Below, piece by piece: positions 46,627-55,806 of a stretch of DNA of 64,000 bases. The number at the start of each line of letters is the position of its first letter. The stretch's first letter is position 1. The notes under the pieces are model-generated. The model searched no databases, was not told the origin of the DNA, and saw nothing but the letters and a program-made list of their open reading frames with translations. The stretch covers positions 1 through 64,000 of the forward strand of contig NZ_JASTWE010000003.1 in the NCBI RefSeq assembly GCF_030282845.1. Reading direction: 5' to 3'. Source of the stretch: Pseudodesulfovibrio pelocollis. GTDB lineage: Bacteria > Desulfobacterota > Desulfovibrionia > Desulfovibrionales > Desulfovibrionaceae. The translations under genes and the position numbers were made by a program.

Positions 46627-49119
46627 TCAGGCCCGTTCGACCCGGTTGCGCCCGTTCTGCTTGGCCGCATACAGGGCCGTGTCCGCGCCCTTGAGCATGT
46701 CCTCGAGGTTGGCCGAGGCCGGGTCGCCCACGCTCACGCCGATGCTCACGGTCACCGAGAGCGGAGCGCCGGTGCCGATATCCACCCGGCAGGCCGCGAT
46801 GGCCGTGCGCAGCCGCTCGGCCACGAGCAGCGCCTGCTCCGCGTTGGCCTGGGGCAGCACGGCCGCAAACTCTTCGCCCCCGATGCGGCCCAGCACGTCC
46901 ACCTGACGCAGGGTCTCGGCGGCGGTGGAGGCCATGGCCCGCAGCACCGCGTCGCCCGCGTCGTGGCCGTATGTGTCGTTGACCGCCTTGAATCGGTCGG
47001 CGTCGAACATGAGCACCGAGACGGGCTCGTCGTAGCGTCTGGCGTGGTCGATGGCCCGCTCGCCCAGCTCCATGAAGTGGCCCCGGCTGAAGAGGCCGGT
47101 CAGGCTGTCGCGGGTGGCCAGCCGCGTCAGCTCCTGCTCGGCCAGCCGCTGTTCGGTGATGTCCTGATTGATGCCGATGATGCTCGTCACCCGGCCGTTT
47201 TTGTCCTTGCGCGCCCTGGCCGAGGCCCGGATGTGCCGCAGGCCGCCGTCGGGCAGGACGACGCGAAATTCGCGGTTCCAGTCGCCGCCCTCGGTGCGCA
47301 GGGCTCCCAGCGTGGCCTCGGCCTCTGGCAGGTCCTCGGGATGCACCCGGCTGGTCCAGGCGCGGTAAAGCCCGCTGAACTCTCCGGGCTTGATGGCGTA
47401 CAATTCCTTCATGCGGGCGTCCCAGGTCAGTTCGTCGGTCAGGGTGTCCCACTCCCACACACCCACGCCTCCGGCCTCTGAGGCCAGGGCGATGCGCCGG
47501 GCGTAGGATTCGAGCTTTTCGCGCGCATCGACCCTTCGTGAGATGTCGCGCAGGATGCCCACGGCGTGCCACTGGCTGTCCAGGGAAAAGGCGGATACCG
47601 CCCGCTCCACCGGGAAGGTGGTGCCGTCCTTGCGTACGGCGGTGAACTCCTTGATCGTTCCCACGGCCGGGCCGGAGCCGGTTCGGGCGAAATGGGGATA
47701 CCCGTGTCTCGCTTCCCGCGCGTCCTGGGGCAGGGTGACGAGGCCGTGCAGATTGCGGCCCATGGCCTCCTGCTCGGTGTAGCCGAAGAGCCGCGTGGCC
47801 GCGCTGTTCCAGAAGAGTACGGTGTCTTCGGCGTTCACCATGATGATGGCGTCGATGGAGGCATCGCTCATGGCGCGCAGGGTTTGCTCCCTGGCGCGCA
47901 GGGCGGCCTCGGTTTCCTTGAGGGGGGTGATGTCGAGCAGGGTGCCCACGGCGCGGGCTGGATCGCCGCCCCGCCCGTTGGTGAAATTCCCCCGGGCCAT
48001 CACATGGCCCACGCTGCCGTCATGTCTGACGATGCGGTGGGTCAGGGCGTACGGCTTTCCCCCGGCCTGGGCAGCGGCAAAGCTCTCCTCGCTCAGGCTC
48101 CGGTCATCCGGGTGGACCAGTTCCCATATGGCGTCCATGGTGGGCGTGTAGTGCTCCCTGTCCAGGCCGAAGATGCGGTAGGTCTCGTCCGACCACCGGA
48201 CCGAGCCGGTGGCGAAGTCCATTTCCCAGCTGCCCAGGTGGGCCATTGATTGCGCCTCGGCCAGCCCCTGGCTGATGCGATGCAGATCCTGGTCCTTGCG
48301 CAGGGTCCGGTATGAGAAGACGAGCCCGCCCGCGTAGAGCAGGGCCACCAGCCCGTACATCACCGGCAGGGAGCGCGGGATGCCGGACCAGCCGGACGCG
48401 GGCAGGGCGGCCAACTGCCACGAGCCCGAGGAGAAGGACACGGGCATGAGCACGGCCTCGCGCGCCGGGTCGAAGAGGGAGGCGTCGCCGAAGAACACGG
48501 CTCCTTCCTCGCCCTTGCCGTCCACGCCCCGGATGGCCAGCTTGAGGTCGCCGTAGTCGCGCAGGCCCACGGCCTCGTACAGGCGCTCGATGTCTATGAT
48601 GGCCGACACAAGGCCCCAGAAGCGCTCCTGGTTCATGTCGCGAATGATCACGGGCGCGCGGCCCACCAGCCCGGTGCCCCCCTGGACCAAGGCGACCGGT
48701 CCGGCCACCACCAGAGAACCTGTCTCCTTGGCGCGCAGGGCCTGCTCCCACTGGCCGGGCAGGGTCCGGTAGTCGGTACCCAGAGCCTGACGGTTGCCCT
48801 CCATGGGGTAGACGAAGCGGATGACGAAGTCCGGCGCGGCCGAGATGTTCTTGAGCAGCGAGGTGTCGCGCAGGGTCTCGCTGGCAAAGCGGTTGAAGGC
48901 GTTGTTGTCCAGGCTTGGCGTCGTGGCGATGAAGGTGGCCATGCCCTGTATGCGCAGGAGGTTGCCGATGACCTCCTTCTCGATGCTCGTGCGCAGGGTG
49001 GCCATCCGCAGCGACAGGGCGAACCGCTGGTCGTTCCGGTGCCCCTGGTGGAGCAGGACGCAGAGTAGGGCGGCGGCGGCCGAGTAGATCAGAAAGCGCA
49101 TGAAAAATTGCCGTTTCAC
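46627..49119 (-). CDS. Membrane diguanylate cyclase with CHASE-like sensor and three PAS domains
   Basis: 830 residues. A transmembrane helix at 8-24, a periplasmic CHASE-like region (about 55-240, with FVYPMEGNRQALGTDYR), a second helix (about 255-273), three PAS domains (about 290-405, 410-530 and 540-660), and a GGDEF domain (about 665-830) whose active site is GGEEF. It makes cyclic di-GMP. The upstream RxxD inhibitory site is not evident. The start is GTG 49119 with GAGGA about 9 nt upstream; ATG six codons later is possible. Confidence 0.9.
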   Translation of the reverse strand: MKRQFFMRFLIYSAAAALLCVLLHQGHRNDQRFALSLRMATLRTSIEKEVIGNLLRIQGMATFIATTPSLDNNAFNRFASETLRDTSLLKNISAAPDFVIRFVYPMEGNRQALGTDYRTLPGQWEQALRAKETGSLVVAGPVALVQGGTGLVGRAPVIIRDMNQERFWGLVSAIIDIERLYEAVGLRDYGDLKLAIRGVDGKGEEGAVFFGDASLFDPAREAVLMPVSFSSGSWQLAALPASGWSGIPRSLPVMYGLVALLYAGGLVFSYRTLRKDQDLHRISQGLAEAQSMAHLGSWEMDFATGSVRWSDETYRIFGLDREHYTPTMDAIWELVHPDDRSLSEESFAAAQAGGKPYALTHRIVRHDGSVGHVMARGNFTNGRGGDPARAVGTLLDITPLKETEAALRAREQTLRAMSDASIDAIIMVNAEDTVLFWNSAATRLFGYTEQEAMGRNLHGLVTLPQDAREARHGYPHFARTGSGPAVGTIKEFTAVRKDGTTFPVERAVSAFSLDSQWHAVGILRDISRRVDAREKLESYARRIALASEAGGVGVWEWDTLTDELTWDARMKELYAIKPGEFSGLYRAWTSRVHPEDLPEAEATLGALRTEGGDWNREFRVVLPDGGLRHIRASARARKDKNGRVTSIIGINQDITEQRLAEQELTRLATRDSLTGLFSRGHFMELGERAIDHARRYDEPVSVLMFDADRFKAVNDTYGHDAGDAVLRAMASTAAETLRQVDVLGRIGGEEFAAVLPQANAEQALLVAERLRTAIAACRVDIGTGAPLSVTVSIGVSVGDPASANLEDMLKGADTALYAAKQNGRNRVERA

Positions 49120-49202
49120 GGTGAGCCATCCTCGTTCACAGGAATCGGTGGGGCGCTTGTGGCGCTACTTGGCCCACCATGCAGCATCTGTCATTCGCGG
49201 GC

Positions 49203-49215
49203 AATGAGAATCATT
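49203..49215. promoter_or_regulatory. Candidate Fur box
   Basis: AATGAGAATCATT agrees at 12 of 13 bases with the core of the Fur consensus. It lies between the divergent diguanylate cyclase (start 49119) and PHP-domain gene (promoter at 49254). Confidence 0.5.
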
Positions 49216-49253
49216 GATCACCACGCTCCGTCAGGTGCGCTGTCCGACTTTGC

Positions 49254-49281
49254 TTGACAAAGCGGCGAGAGTGGTTAGATT
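49254..49281 (+). promoter_or_regulatory. Promoter of the PHP-domain gene
   Basis: TTGACA (49254-49259) and TAGATT (49276-49281) are 16 bp apart, giving a start near 49288. Confidence 0.55.
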
Positions 49282-49370
49282 TTGCCCCGGACGTCATGGC
49301 CGACCACGCGCTCCCCCGCGCCACGTTATCCGCGCCCGCTACCCGTGAGGAGCTTCGGAACATCGAGCCC

Positions 49371-50258
49371 ATGCTGACATTCGACCTTCATTTCCATGCC
49401 AACATCCACCGCATGCCCACCAGGAGCAAGGCCCTGCGGCTGCGGAAGATCCGTCGGCACCTCAGGCAGTGCGGCCCGGACTTCCTGGCGTCCACCGAAC
49501 ATTCCTACAAGAAGCCCCTTGAGGCCTACCAGCGGCTGTCCGAGGCCACGGCCGACCTGCGCACCACCGTCATCCCGGGCGTGGAGGCCGTGTCGTCCGA
49601 GGGCATCGACATCATTTTTCTCTTTGACGACGAGGCAGGGCTGCGTCGGGGTCTTGGCGAGGTCCGCACCTTTGGCTGGTCCGTGCGCGATGTGGCCCGC
49701 ATCGCCGCCGAAACCGGCGCGCTGACCATCGTGCCCCATCCCTTCCACCTTGGCCGCACCTCGGCGGGCAACATCCTCTCGCGCCGGGCCTACCTCCGGC
49801 TGCTGGCCATGTCCGACTACGTGGAGATTCACAACGGCTCGGCCCTGACCTTTGACTCGCAGCTCACGGGCTGTGGAGCGGGGCAATTCTTCTGCAAGAC
49901 CCAGCACAAGCTCGACCTGACCCTGGACCTGCCCCTGGCCGACAGGGGTGAGGGGCTGGGCTGGGCCGTGAGCAGCGATGCCCACTACCCGGGCGAGCAG
50001 TTCATCGTCGGCAGCACCGACGCGTTCATGGCCCCCGGCGAGCCGGTGCTCGACTTCCTGCGCCGCAGAATCCGCTTCGCCCCCCACGCGCTGGTGCAGC
50101 CCCCGACCGAACATTCGGTCAACAGCCTCCACCTGCTGCGCAGCCTTCAGGGCGTGCTCAAGGAGGCCATGGTCAAGCAGTGCCTCAGGACATCGGGACG
50201 CGCCCGGGCCGCCGCTCTGGCCCTGGCCCTTTCCTGTAGCATGTTCCCCTCCGTGTAA
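49371..50258 (+). CDS. PHP-domain metal-dependent phosphoesterase-like protein
   Basis: 295 residues. The PHP metal motifs are visible: FDLHFHANIH near the start, FLASTEHSYK, GVEAVSSEGIDIIFLFDDE (motif II), TIVPHPFHLG and VSSDAHYPGEQ. It is likely to hydrolyse a phosphoester. ATG 49371 starts right at the domain; ATG 49296, nearer the promoter, would add 25 residues. A hydrophobic tail (ARAAALALALSCSMF) ends the protein. Confidence 0.75.
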   Translation: MLTFDLHFHANIHRMPTRSKALRLRKIRRHLRQCGPDFLASTEHSYKKPLEAYQRLSEATADLRTTVIPGVEAVSSEGIDIIFLFDDEAGLRRGLGEVRTFGWSVRDVARIAAETGALTIVPHPFHLGRTSAGNILSRRAYLRLLAMSDYVEIHNGSALTFDSQLTGCGAGQFFCKTQHKLDLTLDLPLADRGEGLGWAVSSDAHYPGEQFIVGSTDAFMAPGEPVLDFLRRRIRFAPHALVQPPTEHSVNSLHLLRSLQGVLKEAMVKQCLRTSGRARAAALALALSCSMFPSV

Positions 50259-50311
50259 CCCTGCCGCCTTGCTGGCGGTCGGTTCGCACCCCTGCTCCAT
50301 CCACCATCCGG

Positions 50312-51061
50312 TCAGGCGTCGGCGTAGGCATCGGCCACTTGGCGGCGCAGCACGTCCGCCAGATCACGGCCCTGGCCCGTCACCTCGTCGGCGCGATGCA
50401 CACCGGCCACGGCGCCGTGGTTGTAGACCACCACGGTCCGGGCAAAGGCCTCGGCCTCGTCGGCGTCGTGGGTGACCAGGACCATGGGGATGGACACCGC
50501 GTCGAGCATCCGTGACAATTCTTCCCGCATGCGCAGCCTCAGGGGCTGATCCAGGGCGCTGAAAGGCTCGTCGAGAAGCAGGGCGCGCGGCCTCGGGGCC
50601 ACGGCCCGGGCCAGGGCCGTACGCTGTTTCTGACCGCCCGAGAGGGTGGCCGGGCGCTGACCGGCCAGGCCGGACAGGCCGAAGAGGTCGAGCAACTCGT
50701 CCACCCGCTCAGCGTCCTCCCTGCTGATGCGGCCAAAGAGCGGTGTCAGGCCAAAGGCCACGTTCTGCCAGACGGTCCTGTGGGGGAACAGGGCGTAGTC
50801 CTGAAACACGTAGCCCACGCCGCGCCGCCGCGCCGGGAGGTTGATCCCGGCCTCCGAGTCGAAAAGCACGTCGCCGTTGATGGCGATGCGCCCCGCATCC
50901 GGCGTGAGCAGCCCGGCCAGGGCCAAAAGGGTCAGGGTCTTGCCCGACCCCGATGGCCCGAACAGGGCCAGGGCGCGGTCCGTGGCCGAGAACCGGGATC
51001 GCAACACGAATTCCCCGCTGCCGCCCCGCAGCCGCTTGACGATGTCCACTTCAAACTGCAT
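50312..51061 (-). CDS. modC: Molybdate ABC transporter ATPase
   Basis: 249 residues: Walker A FGPSGSGKT, Q-loop YVFQDYALFPHRTV, signature LSGGQKQR, Walker B LLLDEPFSALD, H-loop LVTHD. It lacks the C-terminal molybdate-binding (TOBE/Mop) domain of E. coli ModC, so feedback by the ATPase tail is absent. It is the last gene of modB-modA-modC. Confidence 0.87.
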   Translation of the reverse strand: MQFEVDIVKRLRGGSGEFVLRSRFSATDRALALFGPSGSGKTLTLLALAGLLTPDAGRIAINGDVLFDSEAGINLPARRRGVGYVFQDYALFPHRTVWQNVAFGLTPLFGRISREDAERVDELLDLFGLSGLAGQRPATLSGGQKQRTALARAVAPRPRALLLDEPFSALDQPLRLRMREELSRMLDAVSIPMVLVTHDADEAEAFARTVVVYNHGAVAGVHRADEVTGQGRDLADVLRRQVADAYADA

Positions 51062-51076
51062 CGGCTCTCCCTGCGG

Positions 51077-51841
51077 TCATGGTCTGGCAAAGCCATGGGC
51101 TTCGAGCAGGGCCGCCCCGGCGGACGAGGTGACGAAGGCCACAAAGGCCTGGGCCATGGCCGGGTCGCGACTCTCGCTCACTGCGGCGATGGGGTAGGTG
51201 ATGGGTTCTTCAAGGGCAATCTCCTGCACCACCAGGACGGCCTTGCCCGCCTTGACGGCGTCGGTGCGGAAGACGAACCCGCAATCCACCTCGTCCCGGG
51301 CAATGTAATCAAGTATCTGGCGGACGGTCTCGCCAAAGATGAGCTTCGGGGCAAGGGCATGGTACAGCCCGGCCTCGCTCAGGGCGGTGCGGGTGTATTG
51401 CCCAGCCGGGGATGTCACGGGAGTGGCCAGCCCGATGGTGCCTACCCTGTCGCCGGTCAGGTCGCCAAGTTCCGTGATTTTGGCCGGATTGTCGGCGGGC
51501 ACGGCCAGCACGAGGTCGTTGCGGACAAAGACCGCGACCGCGTCCCTGTTCACGAATCCTTCGTCCACGGCCCTTTCCATCCACTTGTGGTCTGCCGAGG
51601 CGAAGACATCCACGGGGGCGCCCTGCGCCATCTGCCGGAAGAGCGCGCCGGATGCGGCGAAGTTCATGACCACGTTCACGCCGGGGTGCTCGGCCTCAAA
51701 GGCGGTCTTGATGTCGCCGAAGGCGTCGGTCAGGCTGGCCGCGGCCGAGACGATCAGGTCCTTGGCCCTGGCCGGTGTGGCGGGCATGACGAGGCTGATG
51801 GCCATGGCCACCGTGAGGATGATTCTGGAAAGGCTGCGCAT
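51077..51841 (-). CDS. modA: Molybdate-binding periplasmic protein
   Basis: 254 residues with a signal peptide (1-26, ARA). The oxyanion-binding start VSAAASLTDAFGDI and the FNFAASGALFRQ-like segment (NFAASGALFRQMAQGAPVD) mark ModA. Tungstate binding is equally possible from sequence; sulfate reducers use both for formate dehydrogenases. Confidence 0.87.
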   Translation of the reverse strand: MRSLSRIILTVAMAISLVMPATPARAKDLIVSAAASLTDAFGDIKTAFEAEHPGVNVVMNFAASGALFRQMAQGAPVDVFASADHKWMERAVDEGFVNRDAVAVFVRNDLVLAVPADNPAKITELGDLTGDRVGTIGLATPVTSPAGQYTRTALSEAGLYHALAPKLIFGETVRQILDYIARDEVDCGFVFRTDAVKAGKAVLVVQEIALEEPITYPIAAVSESRDPAMAQAFVAFVTSSAGAALLEAHGFARP

Positions 51842-51863
51842 GACGAGTTCTCCCTTGGGGTTG

Positions 51864-52550
51864 TCAGAATCTGGGTCGCAGCAGGCGGCTGGTGGTCATG
51901 AGGATGGCGATGCAGACGAGGCTGATGACCAGGACCAGCGCATTGGCCAGATCATCGTCCCCGGCCTGCACGGCGGAATAAACGGCCAGGGACAGGGTCT
52001 GGGTGCGGCCCGGCAGGTTGCCCGCCACCATCAGGGTGGCCCCGAACTCGCCCATGGCCCGGGCAAAGGCGAGCATGGTCCCGGCCAGCACGCCGCGCAT
52101 GGCCAGGGGGAGCGACACGCGCAGGAACACGGCCAGTTCGCCCTGGCCCAGGGTGCGGGCCGCGTCCTCATAGTGCCTGCCCACCCCCTCCAGCGCGGCC
52201 CTGGCCGACTTGAACACCAGCGGGAAGGCGGCCACGGCGGCAGCGATGACCGCGCCCTGCCAGGTGAAGACCAGGGTGATGTCGAATGTCTCCTTGAGCC
52301 ACCCGCCCACCATCCCCCGGCGGCCGATGACCACCAGCAGATAATAGCCCAGCACCGTGGGCGGCATGACCAGCGGGAGCGTACACAGGGCGTCCACCAG
52401 ATCGCGGCCGGGGAATTTGCTCCTCGACAGGACATAGGCAGCGGCGATGCCCAGCGCGGCTGCCACTGCGGTGGCCAGCCCGGCCACCTTGAGCGTGAGC
52501 AGGAGCGGTTCCATGAACCGGGCCTCAAGCAGTCGATGCAGAATATCCAT
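51864..52550 (-). CDS. modB: Molybdate ABC transporter permease
   Basis: 228 residues with five to six helices, LPLVMPPTVLGYYLLVVIG and the EAA-like loop RTLGQGELAVFLRVSLPLAMRGVLAG, then RAMGEFGATLMVAGN. The gene order modB-modA-modC is not the usual modABC. ATG 52550 was chosen at the start of homology; a GGAG lies about 10 nt upstream. Confidence 0.86.
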   Translation of the reverse strand: MDILHRLLEARFMEPLLLTLKVAGLATAVAAALGIAAAYVLSRSKFPGRDLVDALCTLPLVMPPTVLGYYLLVVIGRRGMVGGWLKETFDITLVFTWQGAVIAAAVAAFPLVFKSARAALEGVGRHYEDAARTLGQGELAVFLRVSLPLAMRGVLAGTMLAFARAMGEFGATLMVAGNLPGRTQTLSLAVYSAVQAGDDDLANALVLVISLVCIAILMTTSRLLRPRF

Positions 52551-52737
52551 GGTCGTTGGTCCACTCCTTGACGTTCCCTCGGACAGTCGCGCCAGTGTCA
52601 CCCTAATCACAAGCCGTGCCAATGGGAAGGATTCATGCATTCAGGCAGGTTGGCGATACGACGCCGCAGGGAGCAGCAACGCTCACGACAAAATCGTCTG
52701 ACATGACACACAAAAACGTATGCGCAGACATTTCTGT

Positions 52738-52845
52738 AGCCAAAGAATGGCGGGTCGCTAGGGACAGCCGGGAATTCGCTGCGTTTGCCCTGTCCACCCG
52801 CCAGCCGGTCTTGTCATCCCTCGCCGACCGGGCTATCCCTGTGGC
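52738..52845. repeat. Palindromic element, copy 2, in the modB-mntP intergenic region
   Basis: Nested arms are visible: GGCGGGT (52749-52755) with ACCCGCC (52796-52802), GGACAG with CTGTCC inside, and AGCCA with TGGCT outside. CAAAGAAT (52741) and TGCGTTTGCCCTG (52780-52792) are shared with copy 1 in the same order. The whole gap 52551-52866 holds no gene; a TGGCACG at 52622-52616 (minus) is only half of a sigma-54 promoter. Confidence 0.6.
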
Positions 52846-52866
52846 TCCACTTTGACCGGAGCGTAC

Positions 52867-53445
52867 ATGGGACCCATCGAACTCTTCATCATCGCCGTGG
52901 CCCTGGCCATGGACGCCTTTGCCGTGGCCGTGGCCACCGGCGTGGCCCTCAGGACCGTCAGCCCGCGCCAGACCTTCCGCCTCGCCTGGCATTTCGGCCT
53001 GTTCCAGGCGCTGATGCCGATCCTGGGCTGGTCCCTGGGCCTCACGGTGCGCGACCACATCGAGGCCTACGACCACTGGATCGCCTTTGGCCTGCTGACC
53101 TACATCGGGGTCAAGATGATCCGCGAGGCCTTTGAGGAAGAAAAGCAGGGCCGGGGCGACCCCACCAGGGGATTCTCGCTGGTCATGCTCTCGGTGGCCA
53201 CGAGCATCGACGCCCTGGCCGTGGGCCTGAGCCTGTCCATGCTCGGGGTGTCGGTGTGGTGGCCCGCCCTGGTCATCGGGCTGGTGGCCCTGGCCTTCAC
53301 CGCCGCGGGCCTGCACCTGGGCAAGACCGTGGCCCGGGCAGAGCGCATCGGCACCTGCTCGGAGCTATTGGGCGGCACCATCCTCATCGCCATCGGCCTG
53401 AACATTCTGCGCGAGCACGGCGCGCTGGACTTCCTGCTCTCCTGA
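52867..53445 (+). CDS. mntP: Manganese efflux pump MntP
   Basis: 192 residues with six helices. Two DUF204-type repeats each carry an acidic helix: ALAMDAFAVAVATG and VATSIDALAVGLSLSM, with the aspartates needed for Mn2+. GGAG lies 5 nt before ATG 52867. The usual yybP-ykoY Mn riboswitch is not seen upstream. Confidence 0.92.
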   Translation: MGPIELFIIAVALAMDAFAVAVATGVALRTVSPRQTFRLAWHFGLFQALMPILGWSLGLTVRDHIEAYDHWIAFGLLTYIGVKMIREAFEEEKQGRGDPTRGFSLVMLSVATSIDALAVGLSLSMLGVSVWWPALVIGLVALAFTAAGLHLGKTVARAERIGTCSELLGGTILIAIGLNILREHGALDFLLS

Positions 53446-53459
53446 CCCGGGAGCCTGCC

Positions 53460-54584
53460 TCAGCCCTCCACCGGCACCAGAACCCGCAGCCGCCCGGGCA
53501 GCCGCTTGGCCTTGGCGAAGTTGTCCAGGCGCATCAGCGCCGTCTCGGTGATCTCCGTGCCCTCGGCCATGATATGGACCTTGTCCAGGCTCCAGAGCGG
53601 TTCATCGAGGATCATGCCCTGGCGCATATCGGCAAGCGCCACCTCGCGCCGGATATAGCCGTCGCCCCCGGCCGTGCCCAGTTCCAGCACGTCGAGCACG
53701 CGGGGGTCGTAGACGCCGGTGCGGGCACGCAGGGCGTCGATGGCGTCCTGCTTGTCCATGCCCTGCTCGACCAGGGCGTCGTAATCGAGACACGCCTTGA
53801 GGATGCGCGCCTCCACGGGCAGCATGGGCGTGTCGGCCAGGGAGTCGTTCTGGTGCAGGATGATCTCGGACACCCGCTCCATCCTGGGGATGTGGGCCAG
53901 CATCCTGGCCGTGATGGCCGGGTGGCCGTCATAGGCCGCCCGCTCCTCCGGGGTCAGGGGCTCGCCCCGGAAGACCTTTTCGAGCACGGTGTCGGTCAGG
54001 GTGACGCTCCCCAACTGGCAGAGCATGGCCGCGAGATCGAGGCTCAGGGTCTGGTTGAGGCCCAGCCGCTGGGCCACGAAGGCGGCCAGCCGCCGGACCC
54101 GCTCGCTGCGGCCGAAGGCCGCCGGATTGACCAGCCCGAGGATGTCGGTGAGCACCTTGATGCTGCCGCGCAGGGTGCCACGCAGCAACTCGCGCTCGGC
54201 CACCACCAGGGAATACTGGCGCATGGCCGCCTCAAGGGTGCGGATCATCTCGTCCATGGAGCAGGGCTTGGTCAGAAACCGAAAGACCGCGCCGTCGTTG
54301 ACCGCCGCGATGGCCGCCTGAAGATCGGCGTGGCCCGTGAGCATCACCCGCACGGTGTCTGGCGCCACCGCCTGGACCTTGCGCAGGAAGCGGATGCCGT
54401 CCATGCCCGGCATCTTGAGATCCGAGACCACCACCGCGTAGGGGCCGAAGAGGCGGAAGCGGTCCAGCCCCTCTTCCGGGCCAAGGGCCGTGTCCACCTT
54501 GAACCGACGGCGCAGGGAGACCCGGTAGGTATCGAGAATGTTCTGCTCGTCATCGACAAAAAGCACCTTGGGTTCGCCGCTCAT
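53460..54584 (-). CDS. Response regulator with degenerate HD-GYP-like output (first)
   Basis: 374 residues. The receiver (1-120) has VLFVDDEQN, the acceptor Asp in VVVSDLKMPGMDG and FLTKPCSMDE. The output is an HD-GYP-like helical domain in which the HD dyad is lost (LAAMLCQLGSVTLTDTVL where HDIGK is usual) and GYP is absent. It is probably a protein-binding or c-di-GMP-binding module rather than a phosphodiesterase. Its ATG region overlaps the stop of the upstream HDOD regulator. Confidence 0.82.
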   Translation of the reverse strand: MSGEPKVLFVDDEQNILDTYRVSLRRRFKVDTALGPEEGLDRFRLFGPYAVVVSDLKMPGMDGIRFLRKVQAVAPDTVRVMLTGHADLQAAIAAVNDGAVFRFLTKPCSMDEMIRTLEAAMRQYSLVVAERELLRGTLRGSIKVLTDILGLVNPAAFGRSERVRRLAAFVAQRLGLNQTLSLDLAAMLCQLGSVTLTDTVLEKVFRGEPLTPEERAAYDGHPAITARMLAHIPRMERVSEIILHQNDSLADTPMLPVEARILKACLDYDALVEQGMDKQDAIDALRARTGVYDPRVLDVLELGTAGGDGYIRREVALADMRQGMILDEPLWSLDKVHIMAEGTEITETALMRLDNFAKAKRLPGRLRVLVPVEG

Positions 54585-55780
54585 TTTCCCTCCATGTGTC
54601 GGCTGCAGGCATCGCGCCAGACCGCATAGCGGTCAGTCTTGCCCACACCTTCCAGCCAGTCAAGGTCGATGGAGGGAAAGACGTAGGTACCGCCCTGGTC
54701 GATCTCGTGTTGCAGGGAGTCGGCCGCGTGGACCACGAACCCCATGCCGAATCCATGGGCCGAGGCTTCCGGCGAGTGGTGCTCGTTGATGGCCTCCACC
54801 ACTTCCTTCTTGAAGCCCCAGAGCCCGGCGAGGTAGGCCCCCACCTCGGCGTGGCTCACCCCCAGCTCGCGCCGCTCGATGGACAGCACCGGCCCCTTGC
54901 CCAGGCGCGCCTGCTCGATCACGGGCCGGTACGCCTCGGGCATCTGGGTGACGAAGACGAGCTTGCCGATGTCGTGCAGGATGCCCGCGATGAAGCACCC
55001 CTCCACGAAATCGTCGTCACCCCCTTCAAGCCCGGCCACTACCTTGGCGCAGTACGCGGTCTGGAGGCTGTGGGTCCACAGCTTGCCGATGGAGTAGCCG
55101 GGCACGCCTGAGGCATCGGCCTCGGTGAGCAGGTGGGCACCGAGAACCAGCCCCTTGAGGGCCTCCACGCCGAGCAGGGCCACGGCATGGGCCGGAGAGG
55201 TGATCTTTTCGTAAAAGCCGAAGAACGAGGAATTGACCACCCGCATCAGGGTGGCGGAGATGCCGATGTCCTTTTCCACCAGCTTGGCGATGCGCCGCAG
55301 GTCGGGCTCGCTCCCCTTCAGCTCCCGCTCGATGCGGATGTAGAGGTCGGGCATGGCGGGCAGCGACTGCAGGCCGGTGACAATGGCGCGCACCGCCTCG
55401 TTGTCCAGGATGTGCTTGAGGTCCGTGACCCGGCGGATGGTGGCCACCACGGTCTCGGAGCTGCACGGCTTGCTCAGGAACTGGTGGGCGTGCTTGACCG
55501 ACTTGAGCACCGCCTGCATCTCCGAATAGCCCGAGAGGATCATGCGCACCGCGCCCGGCTGGCGGCGCTCCACCTCCTTGAGGAAGTCCGCCCCGTCCAT
55601 TCCCGGCATGCGCATGTCGGCGATGACCACGTCGAACTGCTCGCGGTCTATGTATTCAAGGCCCTCCCTGGCGTTGAGGGCGAAGCGGCACGTCCACTCC
55701 TTGCGCTTGCCGTAGAGCAGGGTTCGGAAGCCGTCGAGGATGTTCTGGTCGTCATCCACGAAAAGTATGGTTCGATTCAT
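54581..55780 (-). CDS. Response regulator with HDOD output domain
   Basis: 399 residues: receiver (ILFVDDDQN, VVIADMRMPGMDG, FLSKPCSSET) then an HDOD domain (about 140-330; LPAMPDLYIRI, VNSSFFGF, GILHDIGKLVFV with HD retained). HDOD proteins link signalling and c-di-GMP. Part of a tightly packed four-gene set (58027 to 53460) on the minus strand with the sensor kinase between two regulators. Confidence 0.85.
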   Translation of the reverse strand: MNRTILFVDDDQNILDGFRTLLYGKRKEWTCRFALNAREGLEYIDREQFDVVIADMRMPGMDGADFLKEVERRQPGAVRMILSGYSEMQAVLKSVKHAHQFLSKPCSSETVVATIRRVTDLKHILDNEAVRAIVTGLQSLPAMPDLYIRIERELKGSEPDLRRIAKLVEKDIGISATLMRVVNSSFFGFYEKITSPAHAVALLGVEALKGLVLGAHLLTEADASGVPGYSIGKLWTHSLQTAYCAKVVAGLEGGDDDFVEGCFIAGILHDIGKLVFVTQMPEAYRPVIEQARLGKGPVLSIERRELGVSHAEVGAYLAGLWGFKKEVVEAINEHHSPEASAHGFGMGFVVHAADSLQHEIDQGGTYVFPSIDLDWLEGVGKTDRYAVWRDACSRHMEGK

Positions 55781-55806
55781 TGGTCAATCCTTGCTGGTTG
55801 CGGGGC

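Noticed and set aside
52605-52622. Sigma-54 promoter for modB
   Set aside because: TGGCACG is present but the -12 GC is GA, and nothing else supports nitrogen-type control of molybdate uptake.
52551-52866. yybP-ykoY manganese riboswitch upstream of mntP
   Set aside because: The conserved loop sequences are absent; the region is a palindromic element instead.
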